64,000 nt of DNA from Ixodes scapularis (lineage: Eukaryota > Arthropoda > Arachnida > Ixodida > Ixodidae). How positions within the stretch are numbered: position 1 is the first letter of the stretch; each line of letters starts with the position of its first letter. The notes below the pieces were generated by a model. That model ran no database searches. It was not told where the DNA came from and saw only the letters and a program-made list of their open reading frames with translations. Of this stretch, positions 45,722-56,720 are shown piece by piece. A program made the translations under genes and the position numbers. The stretch is from NCBI RefSeq assembly GCF_016920785.2, contig NW_024609879.1, forward strand, positions 14,943,145 through 15,007,144, given 5' to 3'.

Positions 45722-46483
45722 CTAAGTTATGCTAACATAAAAGGGAATGTCCGGAATGTAAGCGCACGTCCTGTAAGTGCTCGCCTTCCTTGTCTGAAAA
45801 AGTTGAAATAAATAACCAAAAAATAAAGTGATGACAAACGCGCCTGAAGGATGCCATATCAGAACAGTTACTGCTTCAGATACCAGCATGTGCACCTCGT
45901 GTAACCACTGAAAGCATACTCCTTGGTGCTTAGGTAATAAACCTTTCTTGATAAAGCCCCTCGATGTGTTTACGGTTGCCTCGCAAGTAGTGGCAAATGC
46001 GACAGTGCACGAGGCTCCTGTCTCGAGCGGTTCTTGGAAGCAAATGGCGGCGCTGCGCTGAAATGAATGGCTCTTGAAATCAAATGGCAGTCGGGCACCT
46101 GATCGTGGCACCTGTCTAGCGCGTTTCCACAACAATAGTTGGCGGTACTTAAAAGCGTGAATTTTATCAAGGGACATTTCTCGAACGTAGCGTGTGCCTT
46201 GAAGCGGCACGCGTGAGGCATTATTAAAACTGTGAGGGTCGCTGATCCGTCGTCTTCTGCTACCGCCGTACTGTCTGTGAGAACTACGTTTACTATGCGT
46301 TCGCACTGGGTTCCTGTGTCCGGCAGACGACAAACTTTGCAGCACCCTTTGCTTCGCTGCGTTGCCCATATGAGTTGAGAAACCCTCAATCATAGCACGT
46401 CCGTCCATTTCCCTTTTGTAGATGCACCATCCTTCTGGATGTGCCAGGGTTGTTTTTTTAATGCGCCAACACGCGCGGGCCAC
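45722..46483 (-). other. Unrecognised 253-codon open frame in P450 intron
   Basis: The longest unexplained frame here. It is rich in Arg, His and Ser, with overlapping open frames (one of 139 codons at 45970-46389), no domain I recognise and no clear start context. It may be a decayed mobile-element ORF or chance. It is on the P450 strand inside the last intron. Confidence 0.25.
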
Positions 46484-46964
46484 GCGTCAAAATAGCGACA
46501 TGTCACTCACGCATCCAACCTGTTTTTTTACATATTTTTTGCTACGGGAATCAGTTGAGCTAGTTAGTACATATTATTTTCTTTCGCAAGTAAAAAAAAA
46601 ACGCACCATGTTTCTACAACGTTTAAAAACCGTTACCTCGCCTGGATACATAAATGCCTTAAGAATGGCGCTGCAGTTCCGGGGGTAGTGTGTGCCACCT
46701 TGCATGCAAAAGCACGACAAAGCTAGATTTGGCGTGGCTAAAAGGCGCCACACCCTTATAGTTTCCGCAATGGTCCGGAGCGCTCACTGGTGGTGCAGTT
46801 GTTTCCACAAAGGGCGCATTGTAAGACTGTTTAACTTTCAAGGTATTGGTTGTTGTTGAGCGAAAGCTATCACCGTTCTTTCTACACACACCGTCGAAAT
46901 TGCCACTGGCATTTAATAATCCTACTCGTTGCTATAGTCCGTTCACCCTTCAGCTGAAACTATT

Positions 46965-47131
46965 CACCGTTCACCCTTAAGCTGAGACTAGAAGCTCCGC
47001 CTTCAGCGCGAGCATTCAACTCCTGCTAACACAAGTGCGAACGCGCAGGCACGCGCAAACAAAGCACTGCGGAAGCCAGCCAGCTCGTGCTGAAGGCGGA
47101 GCTTCTAGTCTCAGCTTAATGGTGAGCGGTG
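46965..47131. repeat. Fold-back repeat with 49-bp arms
   Basis: Arms 46965-47013 and 47083-47131 are inverted copies. The inner 31 bp (46977-47007 against 47089-47119) are a perfect match. The spacer is 69-81 bp. Additional GTTCACCCTT copies precede the left arm. It is MITE-like, but no TSD was identified. Confidence 0.85.
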
Positions 47132-47224
47132 TTTAGGTGTGAAAAAATTGAGGTTGTGTGGATATTCGTACAGCGAGTCGTTGGTCAGCCATTTTTAAAG
47201 TTTCGACGAGGCACTCGCTGTACA

Positions 47225-47442
47225 TAAGCAATTTAGCCAGTGCGGTACAACCGCTAGCCTGGGGTCTTCTATATGCACCACGTAGTAGTGATACACGACC
47301 GCATGCCCGTACGATGCTCATCCAGATCGAAACGGGAAGGGATGGATACTGAACCCAGGATGTCTGGCTTCTACAGCGCGAGCTTTCGCTCCACCTGCTC
47401 TGAGCTGGTGTGTGCTAGCCCACTCGGCCACCGATCCCCCCT
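47225..47442 (-). mobile_element. tRNA-derived SINE (family 1), minus copy
   Basis: On the minus strand, a GGATCGGTGGCCGAGTGGG head with A box at 47420-47430, B-box-like GGTTCAGTATCC (47344-47355), and the same body as the 45426 copy (GATGAGCATCGTACGGGCAT, then CTAGCGGTTGTACCGCACTG). Intronic. Confidence 0.82.
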
Positions 47443-48371
47443 TTTAGGTGCAAAAAGTACTGCCGCAAATGTTTCGATTTAGCACGCTCACATTCGTAAT
47501 AGGGCGGTTAGGTAGTTTAGAGTGCCTTAATATGAAAGGCCTAAATTTTAGCACAAGCATCGAAGCTGTAAAATCCACAGTGTGAAATTTCGATAAAGAG
47601 AGCCCGATAATAGGCAGCACAACGTATATAACTTTCAAGAGAAAAAACAGTGAGAGGGGTTGAGCTTAAAGATATCATTTTTTTTTTGTATTTAGAGATA
47701 CAGTAACTGCAGGGCAGGTATGGTTAACACTTTTTTGTTTTGTGTTTTATTTGACAACATGCACATCTAAAGGAGGAAATGTCACAGGTCTAAAAGAAAA
47801 ACCTGCGCCAGAACTAGGAGGCGAATCTTGGAGCACCGAGATAACTAACCGCGACAACTGGCTGCTTTACGAAAACGGCAAACTTTATATTTAAGAAAAC
47901 AATGGTTGTATTCAATTTTAAGGGCGAACAGTAACCATTATAGAGCTGTATTATGAACCATACATCGGCTACTCCTTTGGCCAACGAGATGTCCTGTGCA
48001 TCCTTTACTCTGCTCAACCTGGGTGTGGTTCACTTTTTTTATCCAAGCTTTTCATCACTACATCAATTAGTCTGATTCAAGAAGGATTCCGCAACGGCGC
48101 AGGACATTCTCACAGAGCGTAGAAAGACAACCAGCAGCGCACAAAGTACGTTTGGGTGCTTCCTCTCCAACATCCTCTGCAACGCAGATGAGCCGCGGGA
48201 AATCAAGGCGGGACAGGTTGCGTAACTCCCTTACGGAAACCAATAGCACTTGGAGATTTAGCCGCTTGGTGTTGCCTTTTTTGTACAAAGGTCAATTGAG
48301 TAGCTCGCATCTGTTTAAGCGCGACGTTTGTAGCCGTTACGTTAAAAATGCGTTATAATTACTCAGTTTAC

Positions 48372-48562
48372 CGGCAGAAAATGGCACTAAGTGCTCAGGC
48401 CTTGGAATCAAACCCGAGCCGTCATTCTTCAGAAACCTTGAGGGATCAAAGGCTTCCGGATCCTTCCACAGGGTTGGATCCATGTGTACAGCCCATAGAT
48501 TCGGCAGTACGATGGTTCCTTTGGGAATCATGTAGTTGTCGATGCTCGTGTCCTCCAGGCAG
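48372..48562 (-). CDS. P450 penultimate exon (PERF region)
   Basis: Acceptor TCGTGTTGCAG, donor G|GTAAAC. It encodes LEDTSIDNYMIPKGTIVLPN, a LWAVHMDPTLWKDPEAF block and the PERF-type FDPSRF motif, then ends in PFSAG of the heme loop. The one-base remainder at each end fits its neighbours. The sequence style (IPKGT, NLWAVHMDP) fits CYP2-clan enzymes. Confidence 0.93.
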
Positions 48563-49033
48563 CTGCAACACGAGTTTAAACCTTTCGGAACAAAGTTATT
48601 TTTTCTTTTTACGTATACTGAAAGTGTAAATAAGCAAGATATCGGGCTCAAGATGTTCAATGAACACGACATCGCCTGTGGCCACGACAAATGCATCTTC
48701 CGAAAATGCTGGAAATATTTTATTCATGATACCATTGTTTCCTGGTAACGTTAAAAAAGTAGCGCATAGGATTAGAATAGGTGCATTAAAAGAACAAAAA
48801 ACGTCTACGATAATGCTACAAATTTACTAATTATACCGCTTATATGCAGCCGAGACCGAGAACATGATGCGCAGTTTATTTTAAATTGCATTTGACATCA
48901 TTATGATACTTTGTTCGCTACCGAAGAAGAATCGCATCTTATATTTTTAATTCAAACACGTATTTGTAGTTGGTGTTCCCTTTTGTGAATGATATCAACA
49001 GGGACAGTGCTAAATTGTGGTTAAGGGTTGGTA

Positions 49034-49268
49034 CTATCGGAATCAAATGAAATGCGAACAGGTGCAGAATTTCCATCGCACAACCGGCGCATCGTCGAAC
49101 CTTGGGTTGTGCTGGGCTAGGGTCAAACGCATCGGAGCAGGACGCACATCGTCGCAGCTCCCTACGGTCTACTTCGCAGATTTATCAGTTTTTTATTGGA
49201 CTCCAGGAGGCGCAGCGTGTGTTGGCGGCTACTCGCTTCAGTGTTCGCATTTCATTCGAACCCGGTAG
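49034..49268. mobile_element. 235-bp Tc/mariner-like MITE
   Basis: 27-bp ends (49034-49060 and 49242-49268) are inverted copies with 23 matches, ending in the shared word AATGAAATGCGAACA. Each side has TA (49032-49033, 49269-49270), the TSD of Tc1/mariner elements. No coding sequence. In a P450 intron. Confidence 0.83.
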
Positions 49269-49834
49269 TACATGAAAAATAAATTAGTTTGTAGCTCATA
49301 AACCACCACAATTGGATTACGTGATTCTCATGAATCTTCATAAATCAAGGACAAATTCAAGTTCGCATAGCATTGTGTATGATTACAAATATTGTCTAGT
49401 GACGAAGAACAAAAAAAAATCTAAAAACGTAAAAATTAAAAAAAAAATTATATACGATTATTTTATGCCATTCACTATGAAACTAAACTAATACAAACGA
49501 TTGTTCGGGTTATTACTTATCTCCATCAACAAGCGGTATTGTTTTAATTTAATCGGAGTCAAAACGCTTTGTTATTTTATGTATAGGTGTCATTGTATTG
49601 AGTCGCCAGTGATGCCACCTGTGTGTTTCCGAAGCAAATTTATCGTTTACAGGGTTCCACTTAGCGAACTCACGTCATAGCCAAGAGATCCCGCAATTTT
49701 ACTGTTCAATAGAGGCAACGGGGTAGATAGAATTTCAAGTTTTGTCCTTTCCTTTCAAAATAATGTTTTTGTTCATTGTTTTTAGAAACAAATAAAACGG
49801 CCTCCAGAAAGCACATGGATTATAATAATAATTA

Positions 49835-50045
49835 AATTAATGCAAAGGTGCAAGCGAGCTGGACAAGAATGACCAAAGTTTTTCCTAAAGAAGGGGAACA
49901 AAGGGGACAAAGGACAAGCATAAATTTCCAAACACAGCTATAGGTGACTGGTGCGGTGTCGAAAAACGTCCGCCTGACACTCCATATCGAACCAGGGACC
50001 TCTCTCTTTCCAGGAGAGCGCTTTACCAACTGAGCTAATCAGGAG
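49835..50045 (-). mobile_element. tRNA-derived SINE (family 2), minus copy
   Basis: Minus strand: A box TTAGCTCAGTTGGTA (50024-50038 region) and B-box core GGTTCGAT (49986-49993), followed by a body ending GTCATTCTTGTCCAGCTCGC. A short acceptor-like stem CCTGA/TCAGG can be drawn, but the T-arm is poor, so it is a SINE head rather than a tRNA gene. Confidence 0.75.
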
Positions 50046-50129
50046 TTAGACGTCAGTAGAGCAAACAGGTTTTATGAACTGCCTCCAGTCTAAGACCAGC
50101 AAGGGTGAACGGCGCGCATTTAAAGGTTA

Positions 50130-50225
50130 TAATAATAATGCAATTGTCCCTTTTTCCCCCTTTCCAGGAATTCTTATTGTCATTCTTGTCCATCTCGCTT
50201 GAACCTTTCCAGTAATTGCACTATT
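50130..50225 (+). mobile_element. SINE family 2, plus-strand 3' tail fragment
   Basis: GTCATTCTTGTCCATCTCGC and the following CTTGAACCTTT match the 3' end of the minus copy at 49835-50045. The head of this copy is missing. Confidence 0.6.
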
Positions 50226-50309
50226 ACCATAACCCTAAAATCCAGGCCGTTCACACTTGTCCGTCTTGGACTGGTGTCAGCAGATAAACCCCGTTTGCTC
50301 TACGGACGT

Positions 50310-50480
50310 CTAACTCCTTGTTAGCTGAGTTTGTAGAGCGCACCCAATTGAGAGGTCCCTGGCTCGATACCAGTTCCAGGCGGATTTTATTCGGTCGCGC
50401 AGAAGTCACCTATAACTTTGTTTTGATATTTTTGTTTGTTTTTTGTTCTTTTTGTTACCCCTCTCCCGGGGATTATTGTC
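50310..50480 (+). mobile_element. SINE family 2, plus copy
   Basis: GTTAGCTGAGTTTGTAGAGCG (A-box region), CCCTGGCTCGATACC (B-box region) and CAGGCGGAT followed by AGTCACCTATAAC match the minus copy. Upstream sequence (TTTGCTCTACGGACGTCTAAC) is also shared in inverted form with 50041-50075. The two copies therefore make a large inverted repeat centred near 50180. Confidence 0.7.
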
Positions 50481-50701
50481 GACATGGAGGATATTGTCTT
50501 GGAAATCGCAGTTTTCGCAAATGCTTGGTAGCAGGAATCTACAAATCCGTCACAGGTCGGTCCAGTTCTACTAAACCCCTAAGCTGACAGTGTGGGATGC
50601 TCCACGCTTGCCTGACCATTCAGCCTCCTCCCTTTTTTTTTTCTGACCCCAATCTTGGCGCGTTGGTATGTGCTGAAGCCTGGTGATGAGGCAAAAGGTA
50701 T

Positions 50702-53441
50702 CAGTGCTGCGGAACGGGCACCCCCATTCCAATTCCATTCCGGGGAATAGGAGTTTCCGACCATCCCATTCAAATCAACTCCCCGGAATGGTGACATTGG
50801 GCCTATTCACACTCCTGGAATGAAGGAAATTAACTATTCCACTCCTCTAATTCCTAAACGCAAAAAATGGCCACCCACAGTCACATTCTGTTGGTGAAAA
50901 AAAATTATCAGGACGTTGCTGACGTTATCCAACACAGAGACGACTGCAAAGGTATGTAAAGGCTTCCTAAAAGCATTATTTCTAGTAAACCAAAGGGTAA
51001 TCGTAAAATGCACTTTCTGCCACCTGGTGTCACTTCGGACATTAATTGCGTGATCAAGCACAGAAACTCGCGAGTCGCAACAAATGTCAAAACTAAAAAC
51101 ACTCATTTTCTTCCCAAGCGAACCACATCCTTTCCATATGTACACGGTTACCGTGTCGATTGTTTCATAAGTCTTTAAAAATGTCTAGTTCCTGCGTGAC
51201 GCAAGATGAAACCACCTTGCACTCTGCTTTGCATACTTGCACAGCCGATCCGCCAGTGCGGGGAAGAAGCGACGCCGCGTATACCCGCTCCAAATGTCCA
51301 TGCACTGCAGCAAGACGTGAACACCGCTGAGAAAGTGCAATCGGTATACCGCGTCTGCACAAGGAACTGTAGAACCATATTATAGGACCTGCCTTAAAAG
51401 GTAAACCTTTACGTTTGCTTTACAATTCTTGCGATTTCTTAACATATTCAATCCAAATACTTGTTTGTGTTTCACGAAAACACTAGAAGATCGGCTCGGT
51501 TAAATGCAGGAAGACGAAATGGTCATTCTTTTGGTTCGGTTCGGGTTGAGTAGCTTCGCATTTTGTTTATCTTTGGTTCTGGTTTAATTATGGCTCAAAA
51601 TAAATGTTCGGTTACCGGTATTACCTAGCGCGAAGGAGTTGAAACCGCTTTTTAAAGAACCGTGCGTAGCTCCTAATCGTTAAAAAGAAAGGGCCACTTG
51701 AACACGGCGTCATCAGCATTAAAAAAGTTAGATCTCCGGAAACAATAACAGCAAAACAAATATGCGGTTGATTTCGTTTTGTGATCTTGAATATTTAACT
51801 CAAACGCCGTTCTATAAGAATTACGCGGTTATAGGCGCTTGGAAAACTACCAAAGTACAGTACTCAGATGTGAAGCATAATGACACGTACTTGACGGAAG
51901 CACGCGCCGAACTCGCCAACTATTCAACAAGAAATGCAATTATTCGTTGCTTGTTTAGACAGCAAGTGTTTAGTCTGCCAGAGTATGGTGACATTGTTAC
52001 CCACTTTTGGGGAAGAATTTAGCATGTGCAGTACGACTGCTGACATGCGGTATTTAACGGGAATCATGTAGTACTGGCACGACCGCACGCCGGTACGACA
52101 ATCGAACCACTGGGTTGAAGGGAAAGAAGACAACAAAAACCGCTCGAAAGACGAGTAAGAAATTGGATATAAAAATACAACGCACAACTTGCTGTTTCTA
52201 AAAACGCTCACATACAAAAAAAAAAAACATTATTCTAGCAGGACAGAGGGATTTGGGCGATTAAAGTCCCAGCAACGGGCGCCGCAGTGTCGCGCTCGTC
52301 GCGGCTTCGCCTCTAGCCGCCTCCAGATTTCGGCACCGTGAAACAAACGCACCGAGAGTTGGCAACTTTTTAAAATATTTAATGCTTATATCCACATTTT
52401 CCTTTCTTGGGGAATATTGCTTAGCAACAAGACAAAAAGATACACATTCACACACAACACACAAATAATGGCTCTGACACCTCTCGACATGGTCAAAAGT
52501 ACTCCATTTTATTTTATGATGCACCCCAATAGACAACGAGCTTCAGGAGCTAACCCATAGGTCGTAGCTTGTCACGTGACTTTGCGCTCCGCACGTCGCT
52601 CCGCCCAAGCGGAAGGGCCGGTGACACCCCCTGAGCTATGAATAGGCTCCGGTGTCTCGCCGAGGTCAATTCATGCTGCACGACATGAAATCTACTTATT
52701 TGTTCATTGTTACTGAGATGTCTCCATGTCGTCGCTGCTGTATGTTTAGTGAAAAATGAGCCGCTGACATAACCATCGCGAATATTTAATTGACTTCGCT
52801 CCGACACCACCAAGTAGGGGTGTGGCTCAAAATGTATTACGCCGAACCGGTTCCAATAAATCGGTAACCGTTACATGAGATGCCAGTTCTGGCCCTGTTC
52901 GAGTTCAATATAAAATGCTTAATTTCAGCTACATTTTTTTCCTGTTCAGTTAAAAATAAAGCTTTCGCTTCGGTTTTTGGTTCGGTTCGACACCCTGGTT
53001 AAAAGACTAATCGCGCATGATTACAACAGCCACTTTGTTGCGTCTCGCGGCGCCAGGAGCGACACGTTGTTCGTCTACAGCTATTATATTTCGGTAGCTT
53101 CACTGAGGGCGTTTCATTTTAATCCTCGAAGGAGCATAAACCAATGAGACACCCGAGTCGTTAGTCTCCTCCAGTGCAACAATGCAATTTTAAGATAAAC
53201 TTTCCATGCGCTAGCGAGTTGTCCAATAATCCCATAGGACCAAGATGAAACTTGACACAGCTTGAAAAGAGCCCATTATATATTTTCACTTTAATCCGGA
53301 CAAAAAGCGCCTAATTCCATTCCCACTTCAACCCCCCTGCGCTGCCGCCGTTCCATCCCCATTCTATTCCGGATTTGTGAAAGTGCGGAATGATTTCGGA
53401 CGGAATTGTTTCAACTCCGGAGTCACCACTCCGCCACACTG
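50702..53441. mobile_element. 2.7-kb hAT-like element with perfect 8-bp TSD
   Basis: Ends CAGTGCTGCGGAACGG and, on the other strand, CAGTGTGGCGGAGTGG. Flanking AAAGGTAT is identical at 50694-50701 and 53442-53449. CAGTG-type ends plus 8-bp TSD indicate hAT. Subterminal regions carry ATTCC/GGAAT words on both sides. I recognise no transposase in the interior (frames such as 51762-52022 are undiagnostic), so it is non-autonomous or decayed. Contains a SINE family 1 fragment. Lies in the P450 intron between 48562 and 54776. Confidence 0.85.
52066..52116 (-). mobile_element. SINE family 1 fragment
   Basis: On the minus strand GTCGTACCGGCGTGCGGTCG matches the SINE family 1 body. Head and tail are absent. 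Confidence 0.55.
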
Positions 53442-53449
53442 AAAGGTAT

Positions 53450-54775
53450 ACGCATGCTTTGTCTAGAGTGTCTTCATACAGACGCGCGTTTTTGCTTTAG
53501 TGGTGATATCTCAGCCATTTTTCCGCCCAATCGAATTTTTATGCATTTTGAAATGCGCACAATCTGGTGTCACTCAGCTCGAGAGCGTAGCTTTGGTAAT
53601 GCATAAACGCCTATTTACCACCCAAGTCACGCACCGAGTGCGCCAGTGCATCACGCGCGGGCACATTTAGAGGAACAATGGATGTCTTCACCCTGAGACA
53701 GTCTAGCGCTGGACAGAGAGACATGTAGGCACCCTAGTTTTGTTCATCTAGCTTGTACCACCCAAACAAATTGAACGTACGTGCTTAGGCAACTTAAGGT
53801 CGGTCTGTCTTTGCGGCGCGGTAACACTGGTATACGACATAAATTAGGCATTTTGCCAACAGTCTCACTGATAGCCTGGGGTTGTTAACGGACCTCACTC
53901 AGGAGTGATACAGGATCAGTAGCTACGAGTACGTGGCTACGAGTACGTAGCTACCACCTCAATGTTAGCTTAAGGTTAGATGAAGTATGATAGAAACTGC
54001 AGTGTTTTCCGATTCTTGCAGCGATGCCGTGTGTGAAGAGAATTCCAAGACTAACTGGCTGTCGGCCTAAGTCGTGTTCAACCGCATTCAACAATGTGCT
54101 GTTTTAACATAATATTAAAAAGCTACAATCGGCAGGGACGCTCACTGTGCTTCTCTGTCCCGCACCGAATATCGCTTTCTTGAATAGAGACGTTATCGGC
54201 GCTTCTTTATTTTAATCTGCGAGTGTCAATAACTTACCGATTTGGTTGCCACAAAATTTGTTTTAAAATGCAGTTCGGAGTACGGCCGCTACCCTGAAGT
54301 GGCACTAGTATCGGAGCTTCTGGTTTCTGATTCTCGTTAGGCCCTTCATTTACCGTCCGTTGCTCCTCTCGTTTCTTACCGATGTAACCCATTTCGCCCA
54401 TCTGCCAGGATTCCGCAGTCAAGAAGTGTGCAGGTATGGCATTCGGGCGCCGCCATATCGCTGCTGGCATATGTAGACCTTCTAATAGCCAAGCCGGATG
54501 GATGAATAGATGAATGCTAACGGCTGTACTTTTTGTCGCATACAGTAGCTTGCCCCAGCTAGCTCGGAATTTAAAAGCAAAAAGTATGATTTTTCTCCTC
54601 CGTGGGTCCTGCTAAGGCGTGCCCCCGGTTGCCAGGCACACGTCTAAAAAAACAATATTTCATCTAAGGCGGCCAGTCTAGCTTTTTAAGCGCGTCGGTT
54701 TGCAAACTTCCATAGAGGAGGATATGCGTCTATATAACATATGATAAAATACTGAGAATTATTTCTCTCGTGTAC
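53450..54775. other. P450 intron sequence, no further feature
   Basis: No recognised exon or intact element. A GGATGGATGAAT word near 54494 is the complement of a LINE-type CATC tail and may mark a LINE remnant. Confidence 0.45.
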
Positions 54776-55031
54776 CCTCTTGGAATTCCCATTGGACTCA
54801 TCGTCCTCCAGCGGTGAGTCTCCCAGATGCAGGCCATTGTGAAAGGCATGCTGTAGCGGTCCTCCCAGGTGGGCGCTCGTTGCTGTCCAATCACACTGTC
54901 GACTTCTTGTCGAATCCGGTTCTGAAGGCTTAGCATGTCAGCACAGTTCAGCAGATGCCAGACGATGCTGTTGCTCACGGGATCCACGCCGGCACCCATC
55001 AAGCCCACTACATGACCGGCAGCGTATTTTA
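54776..55031 (-). CDS. P450 exon with I-helix and K-helix
   Basis: Acceptor TATTTGCAG, donor GG|GTACAC. It encodes the I-helix (VVGLMGAGVDPVSNSIVW) and the J and K helices (TMACIWETHRW with the invariant Glu-x-x-Arg), ending SPMGIPRG. The I-helix signature AGxD-T is altered: Pro replaces the Thr that normally helps activate dioxygen. That may mean altered chemistry (isomerase or dehydratase-like P450s also lack this Thr) or a family habit. No stops; 84 complete codons. Confidence 0.92.
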
Positions 55032-56720
55032 CTGCAAATATACGCCCAGCGTTTTTAGAGATAATGATATAAAGTGTGTATTTGTTGAACACACGATTAC
55101 TTCTAACTTTGAGCCACGCAATTCTACGTACTATGGTAACTGGAAAAAGTCTCAAACAGGTGTGTGTACCGCGTTCACCTTCGTCGTCTTTTTATTTCCG
55201 CCACATGACGTCACAGTTGCTGCCGTTGCAATCGTGACGGTGCACGGTCGCAAACCCTTGTTCTCCCGAATTATGCTCTCCAGCTTGAAAGTACACGGTA
55301 GCTTCAGAAGCCAGCAGTTGGGGTCCCGTGATGGCACGGTACTCGCCTTCGCTTTTACTCGTTGCCGGAACTTACATGACCAAACTCCAGTAACGTGACA
55401 CCCGGCAGCACGACAGGCCAGCTCCTGTGACGTGATTTGTTGCAACTTCGGGACCCATTTGAATGCATGCGGGTAAGATCGTTGAACACACCAGTCGGAG
55501 ACGCGTTCAAGTCATTATAGTATATACCAATCTTAAATAAGCCCGGAGGTCTCCTTTCCCGCAGAGCACTTAAAGATTGAATCACTGCGAATCATGATGT
55601 CACCTCCGTTAATGAGAAGGTCAAAAATACGTTCAGAAGTAAAAATGTTACGTAATTTTGCTGAGCGTGTTGGTGATAACGTTTAGTACTAGAAAGAATA
55701 AAACACAAAGGACAGACCATACAACGCATCGACTTGCAACTATGCATGATTTCCCAAATATGTTCACTGTTAGTCGCAGATTTATTTTAGGTATAATTAT
55801 CGTTTCGGCTTCATGATTCGCCAAGCTCTCTTTGTAGGTTACAGGAATTGACTCTCCGAGCATTCTGGAGGAATGCAAATCGACGTATACATTTTTAAGA
55901 ATGGATAGCAAAGAAACATATAGAACGAGGTACATTGAAAGCTCAAGTTTGCTGGCAGACAAAGAACCGCCAACACAAAACTGTAAAGTGGGTAGCGGTT
56001 TGAGTTACGGTTGATACGTCACAGTCTACCACAAATGTGGCCTTGCGAAGTCCTATTTTTCGTTTTACTACAGTTGCCTAAAAGTGTGTTATGTCTTCAA
56101 AAGGTATTCTTCGTCAAATAGCATAACCGAAGCTTTTTTCGTCAATGTTCGCCTTCGCTGATGACGGAAATAAATATTGTTGCAACGCCCCATGGATCCG
56201 CTCTTGCAATGGTATTCGCTCTTTCTCGCATGAGTTAAAACCCGATGCCGCCAGTGTGCAAATTGCCCTCAGCAGCTTCCGGTCTTAAGCCATAAGGCAG
56301 TTTCTGCAGTATTTACGGCACCACATCTAAGCGGAATTTTTGGGAAATTGTTTCTTATGGCGCTCTCAGACGTAATTTACTCTTAAGAGAAAAGAACGAT
56401 GGGTACATAATTAGGAAATACACACGGACCGGAACTGCGCCAGGGCTCCCCGATAGATGGCACCACTAAGTTTGTTGCCAAACAAAAAGAGAGCGAATAG
56501 AGGCTGAGGCCTCACGACGGCCAGAAAAAATGACGATATAAGTCGGTGTTTGAATCTCTATTATAACACTTGGTCGCTCCGTGATAATATTTATAATATA
56601 GCACTGTATACTACAGAAAATAGCATTCATCTTCATGTCAAATATGTATAAATAAATTAAAAATTCAGCTCGGATGGAAAACGTGGGGAAAATGGCGTTT
56701 CCGATCGAGCATGATTTGTT
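55032..56720. other. P450 intron sequence, no further feature
   Basis: Start of the 7.2-kb intron in minus-strand terms its 3' part. AT-rich, no recognised domain; the minus frame 55648-55962 is hydrophobic but unidentified. Confidence 0.45.

Noticed and set aside
49985..50045. Functional tRNA gene on the minus strand
   Set aside because: A and B boxes and a partial acceptor stem exist, but the T-arm does not pair well, and copies with shared 3' body show that it is a SINE head.
52814..53003. Nested MITE with AGGGGTGT and CAGGGTGTCG ends
   Set aside because: The ends resemble hAT termini, but inverted similarity is short and the flanking 8 bp do not match.
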